DNA of 47,851 nt from an uncultured Actinomycetes bacterium (GCA_937871165.1 CALMXK010000170.1:1-47851); one strand, 5' to 3'. Counted from the first letter of the stretch, positions 8,914 through 17,408 are shown. The notes: a model not told the origin generated them from the letters alone. Numbers and translations: made by a program.

Positions 8914-9783
8914 CTAGCCCAGGTGTTCCTTGACGAACTGGGCGACCTCGGTCGGATTGGTTCCGACGCGGATCCCCTTGGCCTCAAGGGCTTCCTTCTT
9001 GCCCTGGGCGGTACCTGACGAGCCGGTGATGATGGCGCCGGCGTGACCCATCTGCTTGCCGGGCGGTGCCTGGAAGCCGGCGATGTATGACACCACCGGG
9101 GTCGTGACGTTCTCGGAGATGAACTGTGCGGCCTTCTCCTCCTCGTCGCCACCGATCTCGCCGACCATGACGATCAGGTCCGTGTCGGGGTCCTTGTCGA
9201 ACTCCGAGACGATGTCGATGAACGAGCTGCCGACGATCGGGTCGCCACCGATGCCGACCACGGTGCTCTGACCAATCCCAAGCAGCGCGAGCTCCTTGGA
9301 GATCTGGTAGGTCAGGGTGCCGGAGCGGCTCACGAGGCCGACGCGGCCGGGGGTGAACACCTGCGTGGGCATGATGCCGACGCTCGCCTTGCCGGGGCTG
9401 ATGATGCCCGGGCAGTTCGGGCCGACCAGGCGCTGGTTGCCGCGCTTCAGGTTGGTGTAGACCTGCAGCATGTCGTGGGCGGGGATGCCCTCGGTGATGC
9501 AGATGATGAGCTCCACGCCGCTCTCGATGGCCTCGTAGAGCGCATCGGTGGCAAAGCGCGGCGGCACGAACACCATGGCGGTGTTGGCCCCGGTCTGCTG
9601 CACGGCGTCGTGAAGGGTGTTGAACACCGGGATACCTTCGACATCCTGGCCACCCTTGCCCGGCGTCACGCCGGCGACCACGTTGGTGCCGTAGTGCTTG
9701 TTGCGGGTGGCGTGGAACGCACCCTCACGACCGGTGATGCCCTGCACCACAAGACGGGTGTTTTGATCGACGAGAATGCTCAT
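8914..9783 (-). CDS. sucD: Succinyl-CoA synthetase alpha subunit
   Basis: This 289-residue subunit binds CoA and carries the phosphohistidine in the reaction succinyl-CoA + NDP + Pi = succinate + CoA + NTP. Evidence: N-terminal VVQGITGREGAFH with a CoA-binding Rossmann fold, GGQDVEGIPVFN, the ITEGIPAHDML region, NCPGIISPGKASVGIMP, SRSGTLTYQ, GIGGDPIVGSSF, and the active-site histidine in QMGHAGAIITG. Length is normal for the family. Its ATG overlaps the sucC stop (ATGA at 9780-9783), so the two subunits are translationally coupled. Confidence 0.96.
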   Translation of the reverse strand: MSILVDQNTRLVVQGITGREGAFHATRNKHYGTNVVAGVTPGKGGQDVEGIPVFNTLHDAVQQTGANTAMVFVPPRFATDALYEAIESGVELIICITEGIPAHDMLQVYTNLKRGNQRLVGPNCPGIISPGKASVGIMPTQVFTPGRVGLVSRSGTLTYQISKELALLGIGQSTVVGIGGDPIVGSSFIDIVSEFDKDPDTDLIVMVGEIGGDEEEKAAQFISENVTTPVVSYIAGFQAPPGKQMGHAGAIITGSSGTAQGKKEALEAKGIRVGTNPTEVAQFVKEHLG

Positions 9784-10931
9784 GCTGCGGCCTCCTTCGC
9801 AAGCTCGACGGCACGCTTGGCCGCAGACAGCATGGTCGGCTCGACCACGACGTTCTTCGGTGCGCGTTCCTTGATGATCGCGCGACCCTCTTCTTCGTTG
9901 GTTCCGTCCAGGCGAACGACGATCGGCAGGGTGCTGCCGAGCTGGTCGATCGCGGTGAGCAGACCCTCGGCCACCTCGTCACAGCGCGTGATGCCGCCGA
10001 AGATGTTGATGAGCAAGGACTTGACCTTCGGGTCCGACAGCAGCACCTCGAGTGCCGCAACAACCTCGTCGGCCTTCGATCCGCCGCCGGCGTCCAGGAA
10101 GTTGGCGGGGCGGCCACCGGCCAGTGCGACCACGTCGAGCGTGCTCATGACCAGGCCTGCGCCGTTGCCGAGAATGCCGACGTCGCCGTCGAGCTTGACG
10201 TACGTGACGCCCTTCTCCTGCGCCATCCGCTCCTGCGGGTCGGAGGTCGAGGCCTCCTGCAGCGCAAGGATGTCCGGGTGGCGGTACAGCGCGTTGTTGT
10301 CGATCGTGACCTTCGCGTCGAGCGCGATCACGTCGCCGCTCTTGGTGACGATGAGCGGGTTGACCTCGAACAGCATGGCGTCGAGTTCGATGAAGCCCTT
10401 GTAGAGCTTCAGCAGGATGTCCTGCACGCCGCGCATGGCGGCGTCGTCGATGCCGGCCTCGTAACACAGGCGACGTGCGTGGTGCGGGTGAAAGCCCGAC
10501 AGCGGGTCGACGTGAAGACGAGCGAGCTTCTCGGGATGCTCCTCGGCGACGGCCTCGATGTCGACGCCGCCCATCGCGGACAGCATGACGAGGGGCTTCT
10601 TGTTGCTGCGATCAAACGTGATCGAGGCGTAGTACTCCTTCTCGATCTCGGACGCGGCCTCGATCCACACGCGGTGGACGGTGTGGCCCTTGATGTCCAT
10701 GCCGAGGATCTGCTCGGCGGCTGCTTCGGCCTCGGCGACGGTGTTCGCCACCTTGATGCCGCCGGCCTTGCCGCGACCGCCGACCTGAACTTGTGCCTTC
10801 ACGGCGACGGGTCCGCCGATGCGCTCGGCGGCGGCCTTCGCCTCGGCTGGAGTCTCTGCAGCCTCGCCTGACGGCACCGGAATGCCGTGGCGGGCGAACA
10901 GCTCCTTGCCCTGATACTCGAAGAGGTCCAA
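9780..10931 (-). CDS. sucC: Succinyl-CoA synthetase beta subunit
   Basis: This 383-residue ATP-grasp subunit of succinyl-CoA synthetase starts DLFEYQGKELFARHGIPVP and has the nucleotide-binding VKAQVQVGGRGKAGGIKVA, FELDAMLFEVNPL-like metal region (IELDAMLFEVNPLIV), the GLVMSTLDVV segment and FGGITRCDEVAEGL near the interface. I chose the TTG at 10931 as start: GGAAGGGAAGGG lies immediately upstream, homology begins at the next residue, and no ATG or GTG suits. The frame continues to 11105 but without family resemblance. It forms an operon with sucD and is divergent from the small ORF at 11108. NTP specificity cannot be fixed from motifs alone. Confidence 0.94.
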   Translation of the reverse strand: MDLFEYQGKELFARHGIPVPSGEAAETPAEAKAAAERIGGPVAVKAQVQVGGRGKAGGIKVANTVAEAEAAAEQILGMDIKGHTVHRVWIEAASEIEKEYYASITFDRSNKKPLVMLSAMGGVDIEAVAEEHPEKLARLHVDPLSGFHPHHARRLCYEAGIDDAAMRGVQDILLKLYKGFIELDAMLFEVNPLIVTKSGDVIALDAKVTIDNNALYRHPDILALQEASTSDPQERMAQEKGVTYVKLDGDVGILGNGAGLVMSTLDVVALAGGRPANFLDAGGGSKADEVVAALEVLLSDPKVKSLLINIFGGITRCDEVAEGLLTAIDQLGSTLPIVVRLDGTNEEEGRAIIKERAPKNVVVEPTMLSAAKRAVELAKEAAA

Positions 10932-10988
10932 ACCCTTCCCTTCCCATTCGCTGGAACGGATGTGCCCCTGGTTGGGGTCAACCATAAA

Positions 10989-11000
10989 ATAGTACGTACT
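10989..11000 (-). promoter_or_regulatory. Candidate sucCD promoter with overlapping palindrome
   Basis: On the reverse strand TACTAT (10994-10989) is a fair -10 in an AT-rich patch about 60 bases before the sucC start. It overlaps the perfect palindrome AGTACGTACT (10991-11000), which could be an operator. No -35 element is recognisable. Confidence 0.3.
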
Positions 11001-11107
11001 TGCTGGCGTCCCGGCGCGGGACGAACGGGCCAAACCATTGGGCGGAAGGGGCCGAGGGGGCCGGTCCGGGGGCGTAAGTCGGGGGTGTCGACGGATACGC
11101 TGCACGC

Positions 11108-11407
11108 GTGGACGACCTCGCCAAACGCCTTGAGATGCTCGTCGTGCTGCAGTGGCTTGACGAAGGTCGTCCCGACGACGGCGCCATCCGCATGTCGGTC
11201 ACCACCGCGGCCGCGGAACTCGAGGCCGGGGAGGGGCGGGCCGGGGTGCTGGCGGTGATGAGTGCGCTCACCGACCTGGACGAGCGCGGGCTGGTGCGCG
11301 TTTCGCTCAGCGCAGCGGGTCCCCGTGAGCCGCTGGTGACACTCTCGGACGGGTTGCGTCGCGACGCGAATCGGCTGTTCGGCGCCGACCGCCGGACCCC
11401 TTCATAA
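11108..11407 (+). CDS. Small uncharacterised protein, winged-helix-like
   Basis: This 99-residue protein starts with GTG at 11108 (MDDLAKRLEMLVVLQWLDEGRP...). It is mostly helical, with an internal stretch (SALTDLDERGLVRVSLSAAGPREPLVTLSDGL) that reads like the recognition helix and wing of a small winged-helix domain: a helix, RGLV, then two beta strands. No other motif is seen and I cannot name a family. It is divergent from sucC. A 233-base gap separates it from the next gene. A role as a local regulator is only a guess. Confidence 0.55.
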   Translation: MDDLAKRLEMLVVLQWLDEGRPDDGAIRMSVTTAAAELEAGEGRAGVLAVMSALTDLDERGLVRVSLSAAGPREPLVTLSDGLRRDANRLFGADRRTPS

Positions 11408-11640
11408 GACTGGACTCCCGGGCACTTCACTCACGAAGACTGTGCCTCCGGATGCAGGTGAACTAGCCGAAAGTCCAGGGGATACGGTGAAAGACTCCAT
11501 CACGCATGAACAGCGGGCATCACGTGGTGTTCCGTGCACGTCATGCGCTCGTATCTCCGTCGCGTCAACCGCTCCGGCAAAGCAGGTACTGCAACGTGAT
11601 CTTGGGGTCTTCAAATCGTGCCATCGCAGGAACCGGTGGC
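11408..11640 (+). other. Gap with a hairpin and a structured-looking stretch
   Basis: No convincing gene. GGCAC (11421-11425) can pair with GTGCC (11442-11446), with TTC/GAA inside, just after the preceding stop. The following stretch (about 11451-11535) contains purine-rich GAAAG and GTGAAAG loops and a CATCACGTGGTG hairpin (11519-11530). It resembles a leader RNA but matches no riboswitch consensus I know. Confidence 0.3.
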
Positions 11641-13020
11641 ATGCCAGACGTCCGCATCGAAGAGGCAATGCGCAGCGGTATGCGTGTTCGCCGATTCCGG
11701 ACGGTCGGCCCCGACGATCCGATCCCGCAGGACGCCGGCACCGTTGCGGCGTATCCGGCGGATACGTCAGTCGCGGTGGTGGGGCTCAGTGACAACGGTC
11801 TCGCCACCGCGCTTGCCTTCCACCGGGCCGGTCTTCGCGTCGCCGGTGTGGACTTCAGTCGTGAGCGCCTGGCGCAGATCTCGTCCGGGCGCGTGTCGCT
11901 TCCTCAACAGGGCCGACAGCACCTTCGTGAAGCGCTCGTCGACCCGGACTTCGGACTGTCGGCCGAGCTGCGCGCGATCACGTCGACGGACGTGGTGGTC
12001 ATCTGTGTGCCCACCGCCCTCGACGACCACATGCTTCCGGACCTTGCGCCGCTCGCCAACGCGTGTGCCGACGTGGTGCGCCTGGCACGCGAGGGGCAGC
12101 TCATCATCTTGACGAGCACGACCTACGCCGGAACCACGACGGACCTGCTCGTCCGTCCGCTTGAGTCCCTCGGCTTCACCATCGGTGTCGACGTGAATGT
12201 GGCATTCAGCCCGGAACGTCTCGGCTCGGTCAGCGACCAGTCGGCCGACCAGATGCCGCCGCGGATCGTCGGCGGTGCCAGCCCCGCCTGCCTCGCCCGT
12301 GCCCAACGTGTGCTCGGCGGGGTCTGCTCGCAGGTGCACTCTGTCAGTACCACTGAAGCCGCCGAGATGACACGCCTGTTGGAGAACACGTTCCGGGCGG
12401 TCAATATCGCGCTCGTCAACGAGTTCTCGTCCGCATGTCACGAGATCGGTGTGGAGCCGATGGAGGTGATCGATGCGGCGGCCACCAACCCCGGAGGATT
12501 CACGCGATTCACTCCTGGCCCCGGCGTCGGTGGGCACAGTCTTCCGTACGACCCGTACCACCTGACCTGGCAGATGCGCCGGTACCGTCGCCGCATGCCG
12601 GTCGTCGAGTCGGCAATGAACGCGATTGCCGATCGGCCGGCGCAGGTTGTGAGTCGCATCCAAACGCTCTTGTCCGAGTCTGGTGTCGCGACCCGGTCTG
12701 CGCGCGTGCTGGTGGTCGGCGTCGCCTACAAGCCGAACGTCGGTGACACGCGTGAGTCGTCGGCCATCGAGATCGTCAGCCGGTTGATGAGCATGGGTGT
12801 GGATGTGGAGGTCGCGGACTGCCGCGTCAATGTGCTCCCCCTTCCTGAGGGGGGTGTGGTCGGAGTGCAGCCACTGGGGACGGTCGACGTCACGTCGTAC
12901 GACGTCGTGCTCGTTCACACGCTCCACGACGATGAGGATCTTGCGCCGCTCAGCCACGCACGAGTGCTGCTCGACGCCACCTACCAATTGGACGCGCAGC
13001 CCCAGCGGGTCACCCTCTAA
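11641..13020 (+). CDS. Nucleotide-sugar dehydrogenase-like protein lacking catalytic residues
   Basis: This 459-residue protein has the full three-domain fold of UDP-glucose/UDP-ManNAc dehydrogenases: N-terminal Rossmann domain (VAVVGLSDNGLATALAFHRA), TSTTYAGTTTDLL, FSPERLG, the central helix (LLENTFRAVNIALVNEFS), GVGGHSLPYDPYHLTW, and the C-terminal domain (VLVVGVAYKPNVGDTRESSA). Three key positions are changed. The NAD motif G-x-G-x-x-G is G-L-S-D-N-G. The catalytic Lys before LLENT is Arg (codon 12373-12375). The catalytic Cys of GGHC is Ser (codon AGT, 12538-12540). The frame is intact, so this looks like a maintained non-canonical paralogue rather than a decayed gene. The start is uncertain: ATG 11641 is preferred; the frame is open to 11506. 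Confidence 0.8.
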   Translation: MPDVRIEEAMRSGMRVRRFRTVGPDDPIPQDAGTVAAYPADTSVAVVGLSDNGLATALAFHRAGLRVAGVDFSRERLAQISSGRVSLPQQGRQHLREALVDPDFGLSAELRAITSTDVVVICVPTALDDHMLPDLAPLANACADVVRLAREGQLIILTSTTYAGTTTDLLVRPLESLGFTIGVDVNVAFSPERLGSVSDQSADQMPPRIVGGASPACLARAQRVLGGVCSQVHSVSTTEAAEMTRLLENTFRAVNIALVNEFSSACHEIGVEPMEVIDAAATNPGGFTRFTPGPGVGGHSLPYDPYHLTWQMRRYRRRMPVVESAMNAIADRPAQVVSRIQTLLSESGVATRSARVLVVGVAYKPNVGDTRESSAIEIVSRLMSMGVDVEVADCRVNVLPLPEGGVVGVQPLGTVDVTSYDVVLVHTLHDDEDLAPLSHARVLLDATYQLDAQPQRVTL

Positions 13021-13046
13021 GTCGCGTCGTCGCTATTGTCGGTCGT

Positions 13047-13562
13047 GTGATCACGACGGCCAGGCTGGTGCTTCGTCCACTGCGCAGTTCCGATGCGCGG
13101 GCCCTTGCCGCGAACGCGGACGATCCGCTGATCGCCGAGAATCTGCGGGACGGTTTTCCGAACCCGTACTCCGTGCGCGACGCGCGACGGTTCATCGCGT
13201 CGGTTCGCGACGCCGCCCCGTTCAGCGTGCTCGCCATTGTGCGTGACGGTGAGCCGATTGGCTGCGTCGGCCTGACGCCGGGCAACGACGTCTACAGGTT
13301 GAACGGCGAGATCGGCTACTGGATCGGCACAGCCCACTGGGGACAGGGGCTCGTCACCGAGGCGGTCGGCGCGTTCGTGCGGACGGTGTGGGAACAGACC
13401 GGTATGGAGCGTCTCCACGCGGGGGTGTTTTCGGGCAACCCGGCGTCGGAGCGGGTACTAGAGAAGTGCGGCTTCATGCTGGAGTCGGTGCAGCGACGCG
13501 CGGTGATCAAGAACGGCCGGTTTCGTGACCTGTCGGTGTGGTTCCAGTTGCGCGAGCGCTGA
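13047..13562 (+). CDS. GNAT N-acetyltransferase, RimJ/RimL type
   Basis: This 171-residue acetyl-CoA-dependent acetyltransferase starts ITTARLVLRPLRSSDA, as is typical of RimJ/RimL-like enzymes. It holds IGCVGLTP, GEIGYWIGTAHWGQGLVTEAV (motif A, with the Q/R-x-x-G-x-G/A acetyl-CoA loop represented by HWGQGLVTEA), and the C-terminal FSGNPASERVLEKCGF. Substrates may be protein N-termini or small molecules and cannot be told from sequence. The GTG start at 13047 lies in a small hairpin (GTCGTG-TGAT-CACGAC, 13042-13057). Its last 56 bases overlap the 3' end of the convergent VanZ gene. Confidence 0.85.
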   Translation: MITTARLVLRPLRSSDARALAANADDPLIAENLRDGFPNPYSVRDARRFIASVRDAAPFSVLAIVRDGEPIGCVGLTPGNDVYRLNGEIGYWIGTAHWGQGLVTEAVGAFVRTVWEQTGMERLHAGVFSGNPASERVLEKCGFMLESVQRRAVIKNGRFRDLSVWFQLRER

Positions 13563-13926
13563 GCACGCGGCGGGCGACGACGACTGCGATGGCCACGCCA
13601 AGCATGTCGATCAGTACATCCACGGGTGTTCCACGGCGGTCGCGCACGTAGGTCTGGTGCACTTCGTCGGAGATCGCGTAGAGCGCTGTGATCAACACCG
13701 CGGGCCACGGACTTCGCACGGGCATGGCGCGCCACCAAAGCCACCACAGCAGGCCGTACTCGGCCATGTGGGCGAGCTTGCGCAGGACCAGATCCCAGGT
13801 GCCGAGGCCCGTGCCGAGTCCCGGTTGGGCGGACAGGGCGAAGATCACCGCCATCAGGATGAGCGGCGGGATGAGTCGGGTTGCGGAATGCACTTCGGGA
13901 GATGGTGGCACACCGCGCCGGTTCAC
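13507..13926 (-). CDS. VanZ-family membrane protein
   Basis: This protein of up to 139 residues has about four membrane segments and the VanZ signature: FALSAQPG, RKLAHMAEYGLLWWL, and SDEVHQTYVRDRRGTPVDVLIDMLGV. VanZ proteins are associated with teicoplanin resistance or envelope functions, but the mechanism is unclear. The start is ambiguous: GTG at 13926, or GTG at 13893 just before the first helix; neither has a good ribosome site. A family-1 palindrome lies immediately upstream. A paralogue with an amber codon lies at 16487-16903 on the other side of the ABC exporter pair. The 3' end overlaps the convergent GNAT gene by 56 bases. Confidence 0.8.
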   Translation of the reverse strand: MNRRGVPPSPEVHSATRLIPPLILMAVIFALSAQPGLGTGLGTWDLVLRKLAHMAEYGLLWWLWWRAMPVRSPWPAVLITALYAISDEVHQTYVRDRRGTPVDVLIDMLGVAIAVVVARRVLSARATGTTPTGHETGRS

Positions 13927-13967
13927 TACTTAACCATTCTGGTGCCTGGCACCAGAATGGTTAAGTA
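13927..13967. repeat. REP-like palindrome, family 1, copy 2 (covariant form)
   Basis: A perfect 41-bp palindrome: 20-bp arms around one T. Relative to the other copies the arms carry ACTTAACCATT for AGTTAACCGTT and GGTGCC for GGTGTC, and the opposite arm carries the matching changes, so pairing is preserved. It sits five bases from the stop of the ABC permease and just before the VanZ gene. Confidence 0.95.
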
Positions 13968-13971
13968 CCAG

Positions 13972-15564
13972 TCAGCCGATATCACGCCGCCGGAAACCTG
14001 CCGCCCCCACGAGCGCCACGGCTCCTGCGATGGCGATGAGCACCAGCTGCGCGAGTGGAGCAACGTCTCCGCCCGGGAGCGTCGGCGCGTGTGCGAATGG
14101 CGACAGGTCCCGCATCCACAACGGCAGCTCCAGGAGCGCGCCGAACTCGCCCAGCGTCAGGAAGCCGACAAGCAGTGTCCACGCCACCGCACCCGCGTGG
14201 CGCGGCGCCCACCCGACGAGGAGCACCGTCAGTGCGACACAGACCCACATCGCCGGGACCCGTGCGAGCGCTGCACCGAGCAGTTCGCCCACGCTTGGGC
14301 CTGCCGCGTCGGAACTCGTCAGCCCGATCGTGACGCCGACAAGCGCCATCAGCACCGCGCTCCCCACGAATGCGATCAGCCCCTGCGCACCGAGCACTCG
14401 ACGTCGGGTGGACGCGGTGGCGAGCACCATCTCGGTGTGCCCCGCCACCTCCTCGGTGCGGGTGCGAAGAATCGTGGCGACCCCGTAGGCGGCCGCCACG
14501 ACAGCGGCGACACCGAGCTCCGTCGCCAGATACAGGTCGGCAATGTCCGCCGTTTCGCCGCCGAACATGCGAAGGAGTTCGGCCACGTCCGGATCCTTCA
14601 ACATGTCGGAGGCGCCGGCCGCCAGAGCGCCCACCACCGCGCCGAGCCCCATGAACAGGATGGCCCAGACGACGGCACCGGCACGGTGGAGTCTGATGGC
14701 AAGTCCCAGTGACGAGCTCAGCAAGCGGCCGCCACGCGCAGGGCCGGCGTGCTTCGGCAACATGCCGGAGCCGCGGTCACGGTGCTCAAGCATCACGAAG
14801 GCGAGGACAACGCAGACGCACATGAAGGCTGCGCCGACCCCAATGACCCACCAGCGGTCGGCGGCGAATGCATCTGCGCGTTGGCTCCATGCCAGTGGCG
14901 ACACCCATTCAAGCCAGGCCGGGGTGGAGGCGCGGGTGTCCGTGACGGCCCGCGTCGCGAACGCCGCGGCAACGACCGTCGTCGTCAGGCCGGCGCACCC
15001 GCGGCCGGTGCTCGTGATCTGTGCCGCGAGCGCGCTGACCCCGATGAATGCACACCCGACGGCGGCCCAGCCGCACACCGACGCGATTGCTCCGACGGGA
15101 TCGGCGCCCACGGCGACGTAGCCGATGGCCGTGGCCGCACAAGTGGCTGTCACGGCGAGTGTTGCAACGACCACCGCCGCCCACAGCGGGGCGCGGCGGC
15201 CGAGCACGGTGGCACCGAGCAAGTCGAGCCGACCCTGTTCCTCCTCCACGCGCGTATGGCGTCGCACGATCGCGGCCCCGAAGAGCGCCAGGAACACCGC
15301 GCCCATCATCGTGGTCTTGTAGACCGCGAACGCGTCGGGATCATTCAGGTCGCTGACCGGTCCGTACAGCGCCTTTGACGCCGGGTTGGTGAGCACGGCT
15401 CGAACGGCCGGACCCAACGATGCGGTGTCGGGATACAGCGCCAGGGTCGCTTGGACGCTCGCCACCGCCAGCACAGTCATCGCGACGACACCGACCGGAA
15501 TGAAGATGCGGTCGCGGCGCCACGCCAGACGAATCAGCGTGCGGCTGCCGGCCAGTTGGGTCAT
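13972..15564 (-). CDS. ABC exporter permease, polyketide-antibiotic exporter type
   Basis: This 530-residue integral membrane protein has about twelve predicted helices in two similar halves. Loops contain [22 protein letters not shown]-like and [17 protein letters not shown] segments: the repeated R-x-E-E-x-G-x-x-E/D-x-x-L element is typical of putative exporters of polyketide antibiotics in actinobacteria. Both half-repeats are visible ([10 protein letters not shown] near residue 103 and R-T-R-T-E-E-V-A-G near residue 368). It pairs with the ATPase encoded upstream (overlap ATGA, 15561-15564). The substrate is unknown; drugs or lipids are possible. A palindrome lies just past its stop. Confidence 0.88.
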   Translation of the reverse strand: MTQLAGSRTLIRLAWRRDRIFIPVGVVAMTVLAVASVQATLALYPDTASLGPAVRAVLTNPASKALYGPVSDLNDPDAFAVYKTTMMGAVFLALFGAAIVRRHTRVEEEQGRLDLLGATVLGRRAPLWAAVVVATLAVTATCAATAIGYVAVGADPVGAIASVCGWAAVGCAFIGVSALAAQITSTGRGCAGLTTTVVAAAFATRAVTDTRASTPAWLEWVSPLAWSQRADAFAADRWWVIGVGAAFMCVCVVLAFVMLEHRDRGSGMLPKHAGPARGGRLLSSSLGLAIRLHRAGAVVWAILFMGLGAVVGALAAGASDMLKDPDVAELLRMFGGETADIADLYLATELGVAAVVAAAYGVATILRTRTEEVAGHTEMVLATASTRRRVLGAQGLIAFVGSAVLMALVGVTIGLTSSDAAGPSVGELLGAALARVPAMWVCVALTVLLVGWAPRHAGAVAWTLLVGFLTLGEFGALLELPLWMRDLSPFAHAPTLPGGDVAPLAQLVLIAIAGAVALVGAAGFRRRDIG

Positions 15565-16448
15565 GGTGCGTAGCTTCGGAGAAAGAGCTCCTCGAGTGTC
15601 GGTGGCCGGCTTGTGAGTGCCTGGATGCCGTGTTTGCCGAGCACGTCGAGCACGACTGCGAGGGATCCACTGTCAACCGCGGCACTGACGACATTGCCGT
15701 CCACGTCGCCGTCGTGGACACCGGGGGTCGCCGTCAACTCGTGCACCGTCATCGGCCGCGCAAGGGTCGCGGTGACTCGGGTGCGCGTCAGGTGGCGAAG
15801 CTCGTCGAGGGTTCCGGACTCCAACGTCCGGCCATCTTTGATGATGCTCACCCGGTCGCACAGCGCTTCCACCTCCGACAGGATGTGGCTCGACAGCAGC
15901 ACCGTGCTCCCGTTGGCCGCGATCTGCGCCACACATTCGCGAAAGGCGTGCTCCATGATCGGGTCGAGCCCGGCGGTCGGCTCATCCAGGATGTACAGGT
16001 CGACGTCGCTTGCGAGCGCCGCGACGAGCGCCACCTTCTGGCGGTTGCCCTTGGAATAGGTGCGACCGGCCCTGGTGGGGTCCAGGTGAAAGCGCGCGAT
16101 CAGGTCGTCGCGCCGTCCCTGGTCGAGCCCACCTCGAAGGCGCCCGAGCAGATCGATCACTTCGCCGCCTGTTAGGTTGGGCCACAGGTTGACGTCGCCG
16201 GGCACATACGCCAGTCGCCCATGGAGCGTCTGAACGTCACGCCACGGGTCGCCTCCGAGCAGTGTCGCCGAGCCGCCGTCTGCGCGAAGGAGCCCTAACA
16301 GGATGCGAATGGTCGTGGATTTGCCAGCGCCGTTTGGTCCGAGAAATCCGTGAACCTCACCGGTTGCGACGTCCAGGTCGAGGCCGTCGAGTGCGATCGT
16401 CGAGCCGAACGATTTGCGAAGCCCGCGGATTGTGATCGCGGATCCCAT
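15561..16448 (-). CDS. ABC exporter ATPase subunit
   Basis: This 295-residue nucleotide-binding protein powers the adjacent permease. It has Walker [10 protein letters not shown] (about residue 39), the Q-loop region, the signature [15 protein letters not shown] (a variant of LSGGQ found in the drug-exporter subfamily), Walker [13 protein letters not shown], and the H-loop SSHILSEVE. The C-terminal 80 residues (from about 215, RVTATLARP...) form the extra domain common in DrrA/CcmA-type exporters. It is the first gene of the ATPase-permease operon and the overlap implies translational coupling. Confidence 0.92.
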   Translation of the reverse strand: MGSAITIRGLRKSFGSTIALDGLDLDVATGEVHGFLGPNGAGKSTTIRILLGLLRADGGSATLLGGDPWRDVQTLHGRLAYVPGDVNLWPNLTGGEVIDLLGRLRGGLDQGRRDDLIARFHLDPTRAGRTYSKGNRQKVALVAALASDVDLYILDEPTAGLDPIMEHAFRECVAQIAANGSTVLLSSHILSEVEALCDRVSIIKDGRTLESGTLDELRHLTRTRVTATLARPMTVHELTATPGVHDGDVDGNVVSAAVDSGSLAVVLDVLGKHGIQALTSRPPTLEELFLRSYAP

Positions 16449-16486
16449 ACCTCAACGATACGCCGTCGTAGCGACTCAAGTTCCAG

Positions 16487-16903
16487 TCAGTGACGCCCTG
16501 CGACAGCCGCTCGAGGTGTGGTCACCGCACCGGTGAGGATGATCGCGAGCGCGACGCCGAGGGCGTCGATCGCCACGTCGCGGACTGTGCCGGTGCGCCC
16601 CGGAACGTGGTGTTGATGGAACTCGTCGATGGCGCCGTAGGCGACGGTGAGCGCCGCCGCCACCGCGACAAGTCGCCGGCCGAACGCCGCCCACTACACC
16701 ACCCACAGCGCGCCGAACAGCACCACGTGGGCCGCCTTTCGTTCAAGGAAGCGCACGAGTTCGGTGTGCGGGCTCGGCCCGGCACCGGGACGTGACGAGA
16801 ACCACCAGATGATCGCCATCAACGCGACAGCGACCAGGAGTGCGCCGACCCGTGCGGCCCGCGAGGCGACACGCGCCGAGCCAGATTCTGCATCCGTGCA
16901 CAT
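16487..16903 (-). pseudogene. Second VanZ-family gene interrupted by an in-frame amber codon
   Basis: The reverse-strand frame from ATG 16903 gives IIWWFSSRPGAG, RKAAHVVLFGALWVV, then TAG (16694-16696). It continues in the same frame with WAAFGRRLVAVAAALTVAY and AIDEFHQHHVPGRTGTVRDV to a TGA at 16487. Both halves match the VanZ pattern seen at 13507-13926 (RKLAHMAEYGLLWWL; SDEVHQTYVRDRRGTPVDV). A single TAG in 138 sense codons with no frameshift suggests a recent nonsense mutation, or a sequencing error. Many neighbouring genes end in TAG, so amber is a normal stop here and general suppression is unlikely. It lies just upstream of the exporter operon. Confidence 0.8.
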
Positions 16904-16978
16904 TCAGGACGATGGTAGCGCGACACCGCGTGGCTACGATGCATGAGGACGGTCGACGACTCGACGGAAGGTGCGCAC

Positions 16979-17398
16979 GTGAGCGATACGGTTGGTACGG
17001 CGCTGGTCATGATCGGGATCATCGGGCCGTCGGCCGTGGCCGCGTGGTTGGGCGCGATCCTCATTCGGGAAGACGCCGAGGTTCGCGCTGCCGCCCGGCG
17101 TCGACGGGTTCCGCTGGTGGTCGGGGGGCTTGCCCTCGTGATGACGGCGCTCATCATCCCGGTCGGGTTCGTGGCGGCGGGGATACTTGCCTTCAAAGTC
17201 CGTGGCCACGGTGCGCTGAAAGTCGGCGCCGCCTCGCTGTTCGCAGTGGTGGGACTGCTGGGATTTCGTGAGGAGCGGTTGTACTGCGAACAGCAGACCG
17301 GGTGCATCGCCCTCGGGATCGTGATGCTTTGGATCCCGCTCATGCTGTTCGCGCTCGTCCTCGCTGCGGGCGCGATCGTTGGCCGAAAAGCCCGGTAG
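16979..17398 (+). CDS. Four-helix membrane protein of unknown function
   Basis: This 139-residue protein starts with GTG at 16979, seven bases after GGAAGG (16966-16971). Four hydrophobic segments are visible: TALVMIGIIGPSAVAAWLGA, VPLVVGGLALVMTALIIPVG, VGAASLFAVVGLLGF and LGIVMLWIPLMLFALVLAAG. Between segments three and four is a short loop with two cysteines (LYCEQQTGCIA), which could form a disulfide on the outer face. No family recognised. It is divergent from the interrupted VanZ gene and converges with the TfoX gene; the gap to TfoX is 10 bases. Confidence 0.6.
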   Translation: MSDTVGTALVMIGIIGPSAVAAWLGAILIREDAEVRAAARRRRVPLVVGGLALVMTALIIPVGFVAAGILAFKVRGHGALKVGAASLFAVVGLLGFREERLYCEQQTGCIALGIVMLWIPLMLFALVLAAGAIVGRKAR

Positions 17399-17408
17399 CA
17401 CGAGGCGT

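Noticed and set aside
16694-16696. Recoded amber (pyrrolysine or altered code) in the second VanZ gene
   Set aside because: icd, mdh, sucD, the RAYT gene and others use TAG as their normal stop and no Pyl genes are seen; a nonsense mutation or error is simpler.
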